From: Apoderus coryli | Lineage: Eukaryota > Arthropoda > Insecta > Coleoptera > Attelabidae | Length of the DNA: 64,000 nt | Direction: 5' to 3' | NCBI GenBank assembly: GCA_911728435.2 | Contig: OU452201.1 | Location: 7,936,001-8,000,000 of the forward strand | Shown: in pieces, positions 33,563-45,858 of the stretch | Position numbering within the stretch: position 1 is the first letter of the stretch | How the letters are laid out: each line of letters begins with the position of its first letter | Translations under genes and position numbers: made by a program | Notes under the pieces: model-generated | What the model was told of the DNA's origin: nothing | The model's input: the letters and a program-made list of their open reading frames with translations, nothing else | The model's database searches: none

Positions 33563-36311
33563 TCAATTTTCCGGCTCCATTGGTCCATTGTAGAAACCTG
33601 GTAACTGAAATTGCAAAGATAAAATATACAGATTGATTTATAGAACTCACAAATATAGTAATTGCCCTAGTTACGAGGAATGTCATTTTAGTTTTGCAAG
33701 GACAAGGACAAAGGGGACGCCACTAATCAAATGTGTTGTAACTAGAGCGAACAGGCTAAATTTTCGCGCAATAATAAAAATTTTCACACAACAATAAATA
33801 ATTGCTTTTTTATTGTGGCGACGATCCAACGGCAGGTGCACGAAAAGGTGATTGAGGCATCAGTGGGGATTCCAAAACTTCAATTGATATAGATAAGTAC
33901 GTCTCAACCTTTCCGAAAATCAAGAACGCAGTGCGTTGTCAAAGTTCAGTTAACAGCAGTCGATGCTTCAAACACGCTCAGAAAAGCTTTAACTTTAATC
34001 GCGATCTATTGTTTTATTTTAGCCATATAAGCAAAACTAAAAAGACAGCCCTCGTATTGACTGCAGATTGAAAATATTAATTTAGCATTAAAAGTTATGC
34101 CGACAAAACTTAGGTATAAATGAAACATTATTAAAATAATTATTATAAGTTTCTATTTTAAATAACGAAGTTGGTCGCTCATTATAATACTTGTTTGCCA
34201 GAAAATGTATGCTTTTAAAAAATGTATAGGTATATGAATAATAATGATTAAAAAAATCTTACTGGGAACATTGTATCAGCACGTTTGCCAAATCGTAGAC
34301 GTAATTGCGGTGATCGACTAGCCTTCCTTGATACTTGATGTAATCCTAATTGATCTTGGTAATAGTTTTCTTTTTCATATAGCATCTCCAGAAGATCCCG
34401 TAAATTATCTGAAAATGCATGAACTATAAGTATTTTTACAATGTTTAGTAAAGGTTCTAATGTCTAGAGTCTATAGAGTAACTATTTTATTTCTTGAAGT
34501 AATCCATATCGGATACGAGTTGAATGTATTACAATTATTTACAAGTAAATAAAACTCCGTCTTCTCCACATCTTCAGGGGCTTATGTGAAAACTATTTCA
34601 ACATAAAATAAATTGTATCAAAATTAAACATTTTTCTTTTATAAAGTTAAAAAAGGTAAAAACATTTTTTTTTTTATTACTTAGTTATTACAAATGGGTT
34701 TAGTCAATTTTCTTATTTGACTTTTCTTTTTATATATCATAATGGACTTTCTTTTCTAGTTTAAAATGTTTTCAACTTTTTTAATTTTATAAAAGAAAAA
34801 TTTTCAATTTCTTTTATGTTAAAATAGCTTTCACAAAATGCCTGTATAGATGTTGAAATCTTCCATGCCAATTGTTTCTTTTGTAAGCATAATCGCGTAA
34901 GTATGTAGACTAAGCCACTGATGATGGAAAGATAAAATATCAGAAGCATGTTAAACCCCAACTTCAGTTTGAACATATACGAGTATATGAATTATTTTGT
35001 GAAGTCGAAGTTTTATTTAAATGTTAAATGTTTTAAATAAAATAGTAAACATTGTAACAAAATTCTGTTACAATGTTTACATGTTCACCCTGTCGATTTC
35101 CATTTTACTTGTAAACTATATATTCTACTCACGAATATCTGGAAATTATTATAAATGTCAATAACAATATGTTTTGGTTTAGAAGTAATTTACCTAAGAT
35201 TTTTCCGCATAAATCTCATATTTTTGTTATTCAAACCAACAGCGCAGAGTTTGCATTTGACAGAATGAAGTAAATAGGAAAATTAACACGTAAGTGGTGG
35301 CATTTTATTAACGATTAGGTCAATATATAAATGTAATAATCTCAATTATGTAGCTACCTATGCATATACCATGGAGGTTGAGATGTTTTGTTTTTAAAAA
35401 GATTTTTCACTAATTATTTCAACTTATCAAAGTTTCGTAAAATTATATTTAAAAAAATTGTTCGTAATTTAGAAGATCTATTTTAGCTTGTGGAACATAT
35501 TATGAACCCTTTACAATTCGAGAAACTGCAGTATACATGCACCAGACAACTCATTAATCATTCTTAATGTTTGGTAAGTATCTATGCGACCCTAGGTGAC
35601 CTCAATTTTCTGTTGACATATCCAAAAAGACAAGGAATGTAGAGAAAATGGATATAGCGACATCTGTGTGTTTAACGTGTACTGGGAATAACAGTTCACT
35701 GACTAGGAGACACACCCATCTTCTATGGCATTCGATTACTGATATTTTATGATAGATTGCAGAAAGGTGCGTAGCAGCTTGATGCTTAAATAATTTTTCA
35801 GATATACGTCGTATTGGTGAACCAAATATCCTGATAACTCGATCACATGATTGTTTTTTACTAGAAAGTAACAGCTGACATCCTGATCACACTGTTGTCA
35901 AATCATATTTCAGTAGCGCTGCTTGCTTTAGGTAATTAACGGACAAATGACTGGAATTATTATAAACCGCACCCTACCAAAACAGGCCGCTGCAAAATAC
36001 TCAATGAATAGAAGCACCAACAATAAAAAATGTTGTGAACAATATCCGCTTCCTCGACCTTAGGCTAATAATAAATATTGTTTTTTTTCTTCTTGGCACT
36101 AACTAATTCTTAACAGCCTGAAGTCTGTTGTAAGGTATTAGCATATTTAATGTAAGAAACAAAAACATTTAGACAGTAGTAATTGTTATGGGAAAAACTT
36201 ACTTTCATTTTCTGAATAAGACGGTTGCGGTGGTGCTGTTGAAACAACTGACAAAACAGCCATTAAAGCAACCATGATGTAAAACATTTTCATCGTACTA
36301 TTATGGTTCAT
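33563..36311 (-). CDS. sNPF: Short neuropeptide F (sNPF) precursor
   Basis: Secreted prohormone for an amidated peptide that signals through a GPCR and modulates feeding and behaviour in insects. Exons (minus): 36311-36203, 34408-34263, 33604-33563; GT-AG, in phase, 98 aa. The signal peptide is MKMFYIMVALMAVLSVVSTA, cut near residue 26. An acidic spacer follows. Then SRK-ASRSPQLRLRFGKR (residues 63-79): Arg-Lys cleavage before ASR, Gly77 as amide donor, and Lys-Arg cleavage. The C-terminal tail is ADTMFPLPGFYNGPMEPEN. The first in-frame ATG is 36311; ATGs at 36293 and 36287 also give a signal peptide. An upstream acceptor (ttttttcag, ending at 36334) implies a separate 5'UTR exon not located here. 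SPQLRLRF-amide is the sNPF signature; the longer NPF peptides end differently. Confidence 0.92.
34281..34322 (-). other. Predicted mature sNPF region
   Basis: Encodes ASRSPQLRLRF-G-KR. Processing at Arg64-Lys65 gives ASRSPQLRLRF-amide. Processing at the single Arg68 would give SPQLRLRF-amide. Confidence 0.85.
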
Positions 36312-36333
36312 TGTTGATACCGAAATTTTAAAC

Positions 36334-38973
36334 CTGAAAAAACACATAAATTAAGTTTATAAACTATTTAATTTTTGTCACAGAACTAAGTTTATTCTCA
36401 CTTGTAAGTTTTTTACAGTTTTTGAATTCTTAATCAAAGAATCTATTGGCAATAAAATTGGTAATGGCATTATAAATAAAAAAAAATACCAATCAGATAA
36501 AAATCGGTACCTAAAACCGCATCTGAAAATGTTAATAATCACAAATTTCTTTGTAACTTTTTGAATATAGATATGCGAGACTACGATACATGTCTTATGG
36601 AATATATAATAAGATTTTATGAAATGAAACACATTTAAGATCAAAAACAACATCATTTTCTTTTCTCTTTTACACACAAGTTACAAGTTTCCCAAATAAA
36701 TACTAAAATGAAAATTCTTGCTTAGCTTTCGCAAAACAAAACCAAATAAATCATTGAAATGCAATAAAGAATATGTCATTAAAACCAATTTAATGTAAAA
36801 AACAAATGTCATATTAAATAATCATAAAACAACCAAGAGTTATTATTAATAACCATATATTAAGTACTAATTTAACTTGATATCGATTCCAAGTCAAATA
36901 ATATTCTACAACAGTGCTCAAGTGTTTTTATAAATAACTGAATGCCCTATTTAAATCTCGACACAGGGGTAATTAATTTATTAGCATATCCTGTGTTTCG
37001 CAAAGGCGGATCTATGTCTGATTAAGCAAATCGATTGAGATCAAGTCTTATCCCTTTCTGGATGCTTTGAAATGTAAATTGAATTTAAAGTTTTATAGAA
37101 AAAAATATAATAAAAATGTAAATTTGTTGATGTTGAATATTAATTATAAAATATTTCCTGAAATAAATTATTCAGTTTTATCTCAAAGTATCATTTATGT
37201 TTGATTTTATAACTACGAAATCCGCTGAATTTTATCATTTAACATTTTTATTAACGTATTATATACGCGTTGTCTCAAGGTGACGACTTATTTTAATGCG
37301 TAAAAAAAACTCTTACCTAATTCATCTAAGAAAGCAAACTTTCGTAAAGTTTATTATACGAGTATATCAAATTTGTTTAAATACCTACAGGGACCAAAAT
37401 GTACGAAAATATTAAAGTAATTTAAAATTGAATATTTGATTGAGTAGGTATTATTCAAAAATAAAACACTCTCGTCATTTTCTGCAGCTAACAAATGTAT
37501 ACTATTATATTTCTCAGGAATTAAAAATTTGTAATAGATATGAAATTTAAACTCCATTTATCTTCAAAAAAAATAAATGGCGTACATACCATTATACCTA
37601 TAAATTGAAGTTTTCCAAAGCTATTGAATCTTTTTTAAAGCTTATCATTACAACACGCTTCATTAGCTAATAATTGGCAGTATATAGCATTTTTTTTTTG
37701 TTGATAAAATGCAATATACGAGTATTATGTGCTAACTATAATTAGAGATTCCAGCTAAGTACATATATAAAAAGCGTTGAATATAAAAGGAAATTTCTTA
37801 TCTTATATACTACTTTTTCAAAAGAACGTTTCAAGTTCTAAAATATATTGAATGTTATATTATTGGGAAAATATTGGATATATTTCCTTTACGCGTGATA
37901 TAAAAATGACGATAATGTGATATTTGAGCGAATATTAACATATTCAAAGTATTTCAAAAATTGTCGACTACTCTATCTAAGGATCCTACGCTTTTAAATT
38001 TTAATTTAATTTCTCTATTTTGCATAATAGTCATTTCTAAAAGGTGTCATATTGGACCGACAATGCTCAACCCCAGAAATCTCTGGCTAATTCATGGATT
38101 TATATATAGGGACATATACCCTTAAAGGGCTTAGATGTCTAGATACAGAGGGTTTTAAAGGTACCAAAGGAAAATGTGTCATATTTCGAAATCACCTTTA
38201 AATATTGTTTTCAAATTTAGTGACCGATATGTTCATTCACAAAGTCATATTACAATCTTTTTAAAAAATTAACCGGTGGCATAGTATCGGGATTTATTTT
38301 TTTAAATTCCCTTCACTATATTAACCCTCAATGTTTAATTCCTATCAAAATATCATTAGAATACCTAACAAATCATAAAAGCAGCTATAATTTATCAATA
38401 GTTCAACTTTGTATGAATGTGGGAAATCTAATAACAATAATAATAAATAATAAAATTTTCAAATAATATATATTTTAAAATAGATAGAATAATGTTATTT
38501 TTATATAAATTTTTGATGGATAATATTTTAATTTGGCTTCATTTTGTGTGGAATTTTCATACATACATACATTGTGCACAAATGAAATTTTTGTGAAAAC
38601 GTAGATATTTTACAATATATGTACCTACACGTGAATCATAACGCAGCTTTTGTTATTTCAAAGAATTTTTGTTATATTGTTGTAGGATTTCATCGGTTAT
38701 GAAATTATAATCGAACAATAACACAGTAAAGATATTTTAATGGCTTTCAATCAGCATATAATTTCTACATTTTTCTATACAAACATACCAGAAGCTTTAA
38801 GAAAAACTAAGTATGAATTATAAATTATAAAAAGGAACTAAATGAACACCTATAGCATCACTTTCATTATCTATAATTATAACTAAATTTTACTAATTAA
38901 ATGCGAAACTATAATTTTAGTTTTAATAAAGTAGACTCCAGATGTCCAATAGTGTGAAGAATGAAACGCTGTC
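36334..38973. other. AT-rich region upstream of the sNPF gene
   Basis: It should hold the 5'UTR exon and promoter of the sNPF gene, but I could not place them with confidence. No other gene is recognised. Confidence 0.35.
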
Positions 38974-39410
38974 GCATCCACTAAAACAATCTTATCACTT
39001 ATCTCTTCTTTAAATCAAATAATAATACATGTTTCGACCGTAGCTAGCGTCATCATCAGCTATGGTACGAATTATATAACTACAAGGAAGTTACAATTTA
39101 CAATGTTGTAAAAATAAGTGAGCTCAAAAGTGCAAAGGTCAGACTTACCTTGGTGAAAAGAAAAATTATAACTTAAAAAACTATTAAAGTATAGACACGT
39201 TTTCTTAAAATTGTAATTTATAAAAATTGAATCTGCTGTAATGATTTATAAAAAGAAAAACCGTATAATTATGTCAGAAGACAAGAATTTTGTAATTATT
39301 TATAATTTTTCTTTAAGGTAAGTCTGACATTTGCAACTTCCTTGTAGTTATATAACTCATGTTGAAACATGGTTTAAAGAAGAGAGTGATTAAAATGATT
39401 TAGTGGATGC
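38974..39410. repeat. Foldback element with arms of about 110-140 bp
   Basis: The outer ends gcatccactaaa (38974) and tttagtggatgc (ending 39410) are inverted. The arms continue with the 'cttctttaaa' and 'tataactacaaggaagtt' blocks and 'gtcagacttacctt' in mirrored order. Each arm includes a stretch like ctgatgatgac...cgaaacatg (minus strand 39036-39066), of hammerhead-like flavour. It has no ORF. Confidence 0.65.
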
Positions 39411-39432
39411 CCAAACAAAATTAGTATGATTA

Positions 39433-39556
39433 TTACGTCACCGGTTACGACTAGTTGAGAAGCCAACATCCGTTTATTTTCACGCTCCAAATTTCACTAT
39501 TTTAAGATATAACTGTTCAAAAGATACGAGGAGGGCGGACTTTTGACTAGCACGGT
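39433..39556. repeat. Solo right end of a Tc1-like element
   Basis: About 120 bp match 63226-63337 (ttacgtcacc.gttac ... gactagcac.gta). Both end in the terminal repeat ACTAGCACNG followed by TA. The rest of the element is missing here. Confidence 0.65.
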
Positions 39557-39573
39557 ATAATATTTCAAATAAC

Positions 39574-42500
39574 GAAATCCATTTCATATTATCCACATGA
39601 TCCAAAAACCAATTTCTATTCAATACGATTTCCAACCGCAATATAAACATAAATCAAACAAACCGCCTTTGATTTTGTTTTTAGGGCATTATAGCAAAGA
39701 ACTCGCTCTAGGAAAAAATGAAGAATAGATAAAAAGAATTTGTGAATTTTTTTTATTTACTCCTACACATAATATGATCTATGTACTTAAAATATGTGTT
39801 GTAAATATTCATGAATCAATTTTGTTGGAGATAAAAGAGCTTTTTTTTTCTTTATATCTCCCTTTTCTGGGTGAGAAGTATTCAATTTTGTGTCAAACCA
39901 TCAACAAACACAATCTTCTGACTGGAATACGAAATATGTTTTGCATCAATCCTATTAGAAGGTTGTGCTCTTTATGTAAGATAGTATAGGTAAGTTTAAA
40001 TTATTTTAACTATCTTAAATACATACACATCTTTTACTCGTATGTACACACCAGTTAATGATTACAAAGTGGTTTAATAATAACGATTTTTATAGGTAAT
40101 AGTTATTTATTATATAAGACGGTATAAAATAATGCGTGTGGAATTTAATTCCACGAGCTGGTAAAGCTTTTTACCGTCGCGTAGTGTGTAATATTCTATT
40201 TTATTCTTGAGCGGAAATATTTACTTAAAATTAATAAAATGTGACCAATTTAAATTATTAATTATTGGCAGACAAATTGACTTGTTTTCACCCTGTGTTT
40301 TACGCTTCTTTTGTGTTTGGTTCAGTGCAAAAAATGACTGCAATGCGACGCATTTTGACTTTTATCTAACTGTTTGTTCGATTTTGCTATTGTAAATAAA
40401 CTGTCATTTTAGCAAAGGTTTAAGTCGAACTATCCACTATGATTCTCAAATGAATTATTTTTCTTTAATAAATTAAGCGTTTAAGTACTTATCCAACTAT
40501 GGTTCAAAATAAAAAAACAAAATATTTAGGTTCATTTGGTTAAAAAGTAATCAGACAGCATTCCTCTGAGCCATGCTTTGTCGAAGCTGTTCAATTTAAC
40601 AATAAAAATACGGTGTTGTTTTCTGACACAATCCAAAAGCTTGGACAAAATTAAGTTCAGGACGGTTCGTGTATCAAAATTTTAGCTGGACGCGTGTTGT
40701 ACTGCTTTTCCTATATAAATTGTTTGGAGGTTCGTAATATGACTTTTTGAAATAGATTATAATTTATTTCATATCAATGAATTGCTTGTTACATAAAGTA
40801 ACAAGACTCTTTTTATTTGAGCCAATCCAACTGTTTTCTCAAAATAAATTACAGCATGGTTTGGGAACTTTGTCAAAATTTATCACACTGTAGTAAAAAA
40901 AAAACATAATATTAGTTCTGCTGTGATTGTAGTGTGTACCATATATCCAGCCTCAGAAAATGTTGCTATAGAGTAAAACAATCAACATCAGTTTAATTCG
41001 TCAGCATCGTTCCCCACTACTATCGAAAACTGCAAAGATAAATGGAGATAAGTTACAAATTTGTTATTTGCCGTTTGAAGGTATAAAGAAATTTGACGTG
41101 AAAATCCATTCTATTCCACAAACTATTTACGTAAAGAGATATAATTATAATAATGTTGTAGGAGTTTGGTGCTTTCTAAAAATCTGTGTATACTGCATCA
41201 ACTTAGGGTAGGTAAAGCATTTAAGCTAGAATACCATCAGGATCAGATGTAATTTTGGGTTTATTGGTTTCAAAGCAACCAGCAAAATTAATCTGCCATT
41301 CTTGAACATATAGGTGATTGATGCATTAAATTAGGGTATTAAAAATTCTTAAATATGATGATCGTTCTTATAGTCTGTAGGTTTATCGGAGACCACTGGG
41401 ATTCCAGACGTAACAAAAACTCTATATGGTATGAAAATAGTTGTTATATTTGTTTATTCTTAATTTAAATATATTTTCTAGACACGAAAATTCAAACGCA
41501 ATATATTCTGTTGCAAAATGTCTTATCGTTAGACCTTTCATCGAATTGACACTACCTATGTAGCGCTTAAATAATATATAACTCGTCGTTTTATCAGATT
41601 TACGAGTATATATAATATGTATGTGAAGTATACGCAGAATATACAAATACAACCAATCAATATTAAAAATATGCTTCTGAACTTTTTGTCATTTAGAATA
41701 TTCAATGGTATTACTCCAACTTGACAAAACTATTAGAGAAGTTATGATGCAGAAATGGTTAGAGCAAATATTAATATACACAATAGCAATAGATAAACAG
41801 CGATTTGAGTACAGCCTAGATACTAGCTACCTCTATTAAAAATACATACAATACAATAACACCCTGAATATTGCAGATGTACGTTAATCTTTGGTTAGAG
41901 CAAAGATTAAATTAATCTTTGGTTAGAGTATATATCCAAGACAACCATTATTCATATCATATTCAAGCATTTAAAAAAACTCTCAAACAAATATTTCTTA
42001 GAGTGTTAAAGGTAAAGATTTAAAATGTTTGAAACCTTTGCTTCTAAAGGTTTAAATACAATATAATCAGGACTTTACTCTATCTTCCATCAGAACTTTT
42101 TATACAACTTAATTCCACAAAAGGTTTATATATTTTTGTATGTATTAAAATGAGCGACGAAAATTTACCTATAAATACATCAGATTTACATAATACAATT
42201 TTACATACAAATAACTTTGAAGTTGAATGCTGCAATGCCTTTAATCCTTTTGGTGACTGCGGACAAACTTTACATTATACATTCAGACAATATCCATTTA
42301 AACAGTTCGTAATAGTGTTTTGTTGTTTTGTTTGGAATCAGTAATTATACTATTCAGCTAGTAACAAATGCTGCTTAAAGCAAGTAGTAAAGATTTTTAA
42401 TAGTAACGTACTATTATAAACAGTTTATACAGCGCTTTCATTTTAAAACTTGCCACACTAAATAACTCGACATCTTAGCAACAACACGTATATATGGCTT

Positions 42501-43611
42501 TTGATGGGGAACTTCAAAACCACATATCATTTTAAGTAGCTTCACAAGTTCTATCTGATAACTGATCACATTGAAAGTTAATATAGCTAGAATTGTCATT
42601 AAACTACCAAATGCTACTAAAGAGAGTTTGCTCAAGCTTTACTTTGTTGAGGACGCACCAAGATTGCAGTATAGTATAGACGGAATCTCAAGTATTGAGT
42701 ATTACTTAGCTAAAACCGCCTCAAGTTTGAGATTGAGATCATTAATATCCTAACGAAATTTACACAATTCAGGTCTTTGATTTGACAATACATTTCAGTC
42801 AAACAGAGTATTTTTGCTTTATAGTTAAAGTTAAGTAGCTGCATGATAGGCTAGAATAACTAATCGACAGCGCGGCATACTTTTTAGTTTTTTAACTAAA
42901 ATTAATACACTTATGTATGTATATCATGAAGGCTTATTTTGAGATATTAACTAAATTAAAAAGACAGATGTATTTTGAAATTTACGGATTAAGCTAAATA
43001 TATATATTTTTTTTATTTTCAACTCCTAAATTGATTGTAGCTATTTTTAAATCATCTTGTATTGTACTTAGGTATATTATAGTTCTTGCTGTCACTTAAC
43101 TTTAATTATTTCTAAGAAAGAATTATTAAGACGGCACAAAACGGTTCAACCATTTTTAGATCAGAATTCTTAGCCAAATCAATCTGATTTGTTTGAAATC
43201 ATTAAGTTGTGAACCCGCTAAATATATTAGAGAAATTTTCGGGAATTTCAACACTCTATCAACTTGAGAGCAAATTGCATTAGCTGCAAAAAATAAGTAA
43301 CCAAACAAGTGTAATTTCATGGTGCAATTGGTCTACATCCCTCTATTAGCTTCAGTTCAACAGGTTGATTAGTGTTACGTGAATAAATTATTGATAAGAT
43401 AGCTGTTCTCACCATTATAGAGGTAGTGGAAGTTGCTTAAATTATACTTTCATATTTTCTGAATAGATGCATCATTAGCTCTACTTGCTGGAGAAATAGA
43501 TATAGAAACATTTCCTAATAAAGTGTGTGTGTGAATTTTCCGCCATTTTTGCAGTAAAGTATTGGCAACCCTAAAAACAAATCGTTAGCTGATAGTTTAG
43601 GGTTAGTAAGA
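39574..43611. other. Long AT-rich intergenic region
   Basis: No convincing gene. A 64-codon frame at 42150-42344 (MSDENLPINTSDL...) and a hydrophobic minus-strand frame at 42438-42635 were looked at and not accepted. A 16-nt unit taatctttggttagag is repeated at about 41886 and 41919. Confidence 0.4.
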
Positions 43612-44640
43612 ATGGAGCGTATCACGATAGAACAACGTTTCTTCATTATTGAACAATATTTCAAAAATAATGAAAGCTTGGCGGCTGTAGTTCGAAAATT
43701 TCATACAAAGTATGGTCGGAATAGTGTTTTAACTCCGTCAACTGTGAAGAGATTAATTGAAAAATTCGGGGACACAACAACTGAAGTCTAATGACCAAGC
43801 ACAGCGAAGTGAATTTGCAGAATGGATTATTCAGCATCAACAAATGGATGCTGATTTTTCGAGCAAAATCAACCTAAGCGAGGAGCACATTTTCACCTTG
43901 ATGGGTTTGTTAATCGCCAAAACTGTCGCTTTTGGGGTTCCGAGAATCCACATGTGATTGTCGAAAAACAAATGCATCCACAACATATCACTGTTTGGTC
44001 TGGATTTTGGGCTGGAGGCATAATTGGACCATACTTTTTTGAAAATGAGGCTGGTCAAGCAGTGACTGTTACTAGTGCTCGATATCGCGACATGATAACA
44101 CAGTTCTTTTTGCCGAAATTGGATGATATTGATGTGGCCAATATGTGGTTTCAACAAGACGGTGCGACATGCCATACAGTCCGCGCAACACTTTACACAA
44201 TTACTGCATTGTAATAAACTAAACCCCTTTAACAAGGCTTTATTTAACTAGAATGCAGCATAACGTATGACATTTAACTATAAATATGACATTATATGAA
44301 TGACAACAACTAAATACTAGTATTGAACGTATAACAATAATAAAACAGGATGAACTAAATATTATAACATGCATGAGACATTTCCAGGTCGTGTACTCTC
44401 TCGTTTTGGTGATGCGAATTGCCCCCTAGATCGTGTGATTTAACATCATTAGATTTCTTTTCATGGGATTATTTAAAACCACAGTTCTAAGTCAACAAGC
44501 TCACAACCACGCCTGCGAACCTTACCTTTAAAGGAGATTCAACGCTGCATCAACGAAATTCAGCCACATTTATGCAGAATGGTTATGGAAACTTTCGACA
44601 AACGAGTGCGTAAGTGTATGCAAAGCCGTAGAGGCTATTT
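43612..44640 (+). mobile_element. Decayed Tc1/mariner-like transposase
   Basis: The frame starts at ATG 43612 with MERITIEQRFFIIEQYFKNN (HTH region). After an internal deletion around 43790 it resumes with QRSEFAEWII, a mutated SEEHIFTL in place of SDEAHF, and TVWSGFWAGGIIGPYFFENE, then NMWFQQDGATCHT (second Asp present). About 180 bp of unrelated DNA (44200-44385) interrupts it. The last piece (INEIQPHLCRMVMETFDKRV) runs to the junction with the LINE at 44668. The first catalytic Asp is lost, so this is a dead copy. Confidence 0.85.
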
Positions 44641-44667
44641 ACCCGATGTGTTATCCCATAAACAATA

Positions 44668-45858
44668 TATGTGTATACCGACTTCGCCAAAGCATTTGAT
44701 AGGGTGAACTTTGATGTTTTGTTGGCAAAGCTGGGAGTGTTCGGATTTTCTGACCATGCCTTATCTTGGTTGGAAAGTTTTTTGAGGGAGCGTACACAGG
44801 TAGTAAAGATCATGAATCACAAAAGTCATGAGTTTCGAGTAACATCAGGAGTCCCGCAGGGGTCCCATTGTGCCCCATTATTGTTTAATATTTTTGTCAA
44901 CGATATCAGTTTTCGATGGCTAATCTATTTGCGGATGATTTAAAGATTTATAGAAGAATTTCGTGCGAGGCCGATGTTGAATATTTGCAGCGCGATGTTG
45001 ATGCGCTGTGGCAGTGGTCTGTGTATAATAATTTGAAATTCAATATCAATAAGTGTTCATTTATTAGCTTCTTCCGCAAGAGGAATAGATTTCCTAGTCG
45101 GTACACGATGGATGGTGCTCAGTTGAAATATGTGGACAAAATAAAAGACTTGGGTGTTCACTTTTCAGAGTCTGTTGACTTTAATGAACACATATGCCGA
45201 ATGTCTCAGAATGGTCATAAAGTATTGGGATTTGTGATGCGGAATTCTAGAGACTTATCGATTGCGAGCTGTCGTTTGTTGTATGTGTCCCTGGTTCGTT
45301 CTTCACTGGAATACGCGTCAGTCATTTGGTCGCCTTATTATCAGACTTATATAAATATGATTGAGAGAGTTCAGGACAAGTTTTTGCGTTATGCTGCGTT
45401 TAGAATGGGGATACATATGCGCAATTACCATAGATCGGACCTACGAGGGGCGTTAAACTTGGATACTCTTGGTAAACGCAGAGTTTTAAACGACTTGGTA
45501 TTTACGTATAATGTGTTGAAAGGTAACATATAATTTTCTTCAATGTGCCAGTGCGTGATTTACGACACCATGATCTCTTCTTTCACCATACAAGTAGAAA
45601 TAATTATACATACTTTTCTCCTATTGATAGAACTCTTCGCACTCTGAATGAACATGATTGTATAGATATCTTTTGCAATTCACTTTTAGAATTTAAACGT
45701 CAAATTAATTGTTGTATTGAGTAGTACTCATAACAGATCTTGAATTTATTATGAATTTGTTTATTTTGCCTTAGGTACTGTCATGTATATAAGAAATTTG
45801 TTGTAAATATAATTGGGGTATCCCGTTAATTTAATAAAATAAAATAAATAACCCTATC
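44668..45858 (+). mobile_element. 5'-truncated LINE inserted in the 3' part of the transposon
   Basis: It starts abruptly in the RT (VYTDFAKAFDRVNF) right after the transposase C-terminus. Then VTSGVPQGSHCAPLLFNIF, a one-base shift near 44920, LFADDLKIYRRI, SSLEYASVIWSPYYQTYIN, and a further shift near 45530 into FFNVPVRDLRHHDLFF. The tail is aataaaataaaataaata (45836-45858). Confidence 0.85.

Noticed and set aside
36378..36677. 99-codon minus-strand frame upstream of the sNPF gene
   Set aside because: Composition is typical of random AT-rich DNA, and it is in no phase relation with the sNPF exons.
42150..42344. 64-codon plus-strand frame MSDENLPINTSDL... with a fair start context and a Cys pair
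   Set aside because: No family recognised, no good donor at its end and no partner exon; its length is unremarkable for this region.
42438..42635. Hydrophobic minus-strand frame that looks faintly like part of a chemoreceptor
   Set aside because: It has no conserved receptor motif and no flanking exons. Hydrophobic frames arise easily from T-rich DNA.
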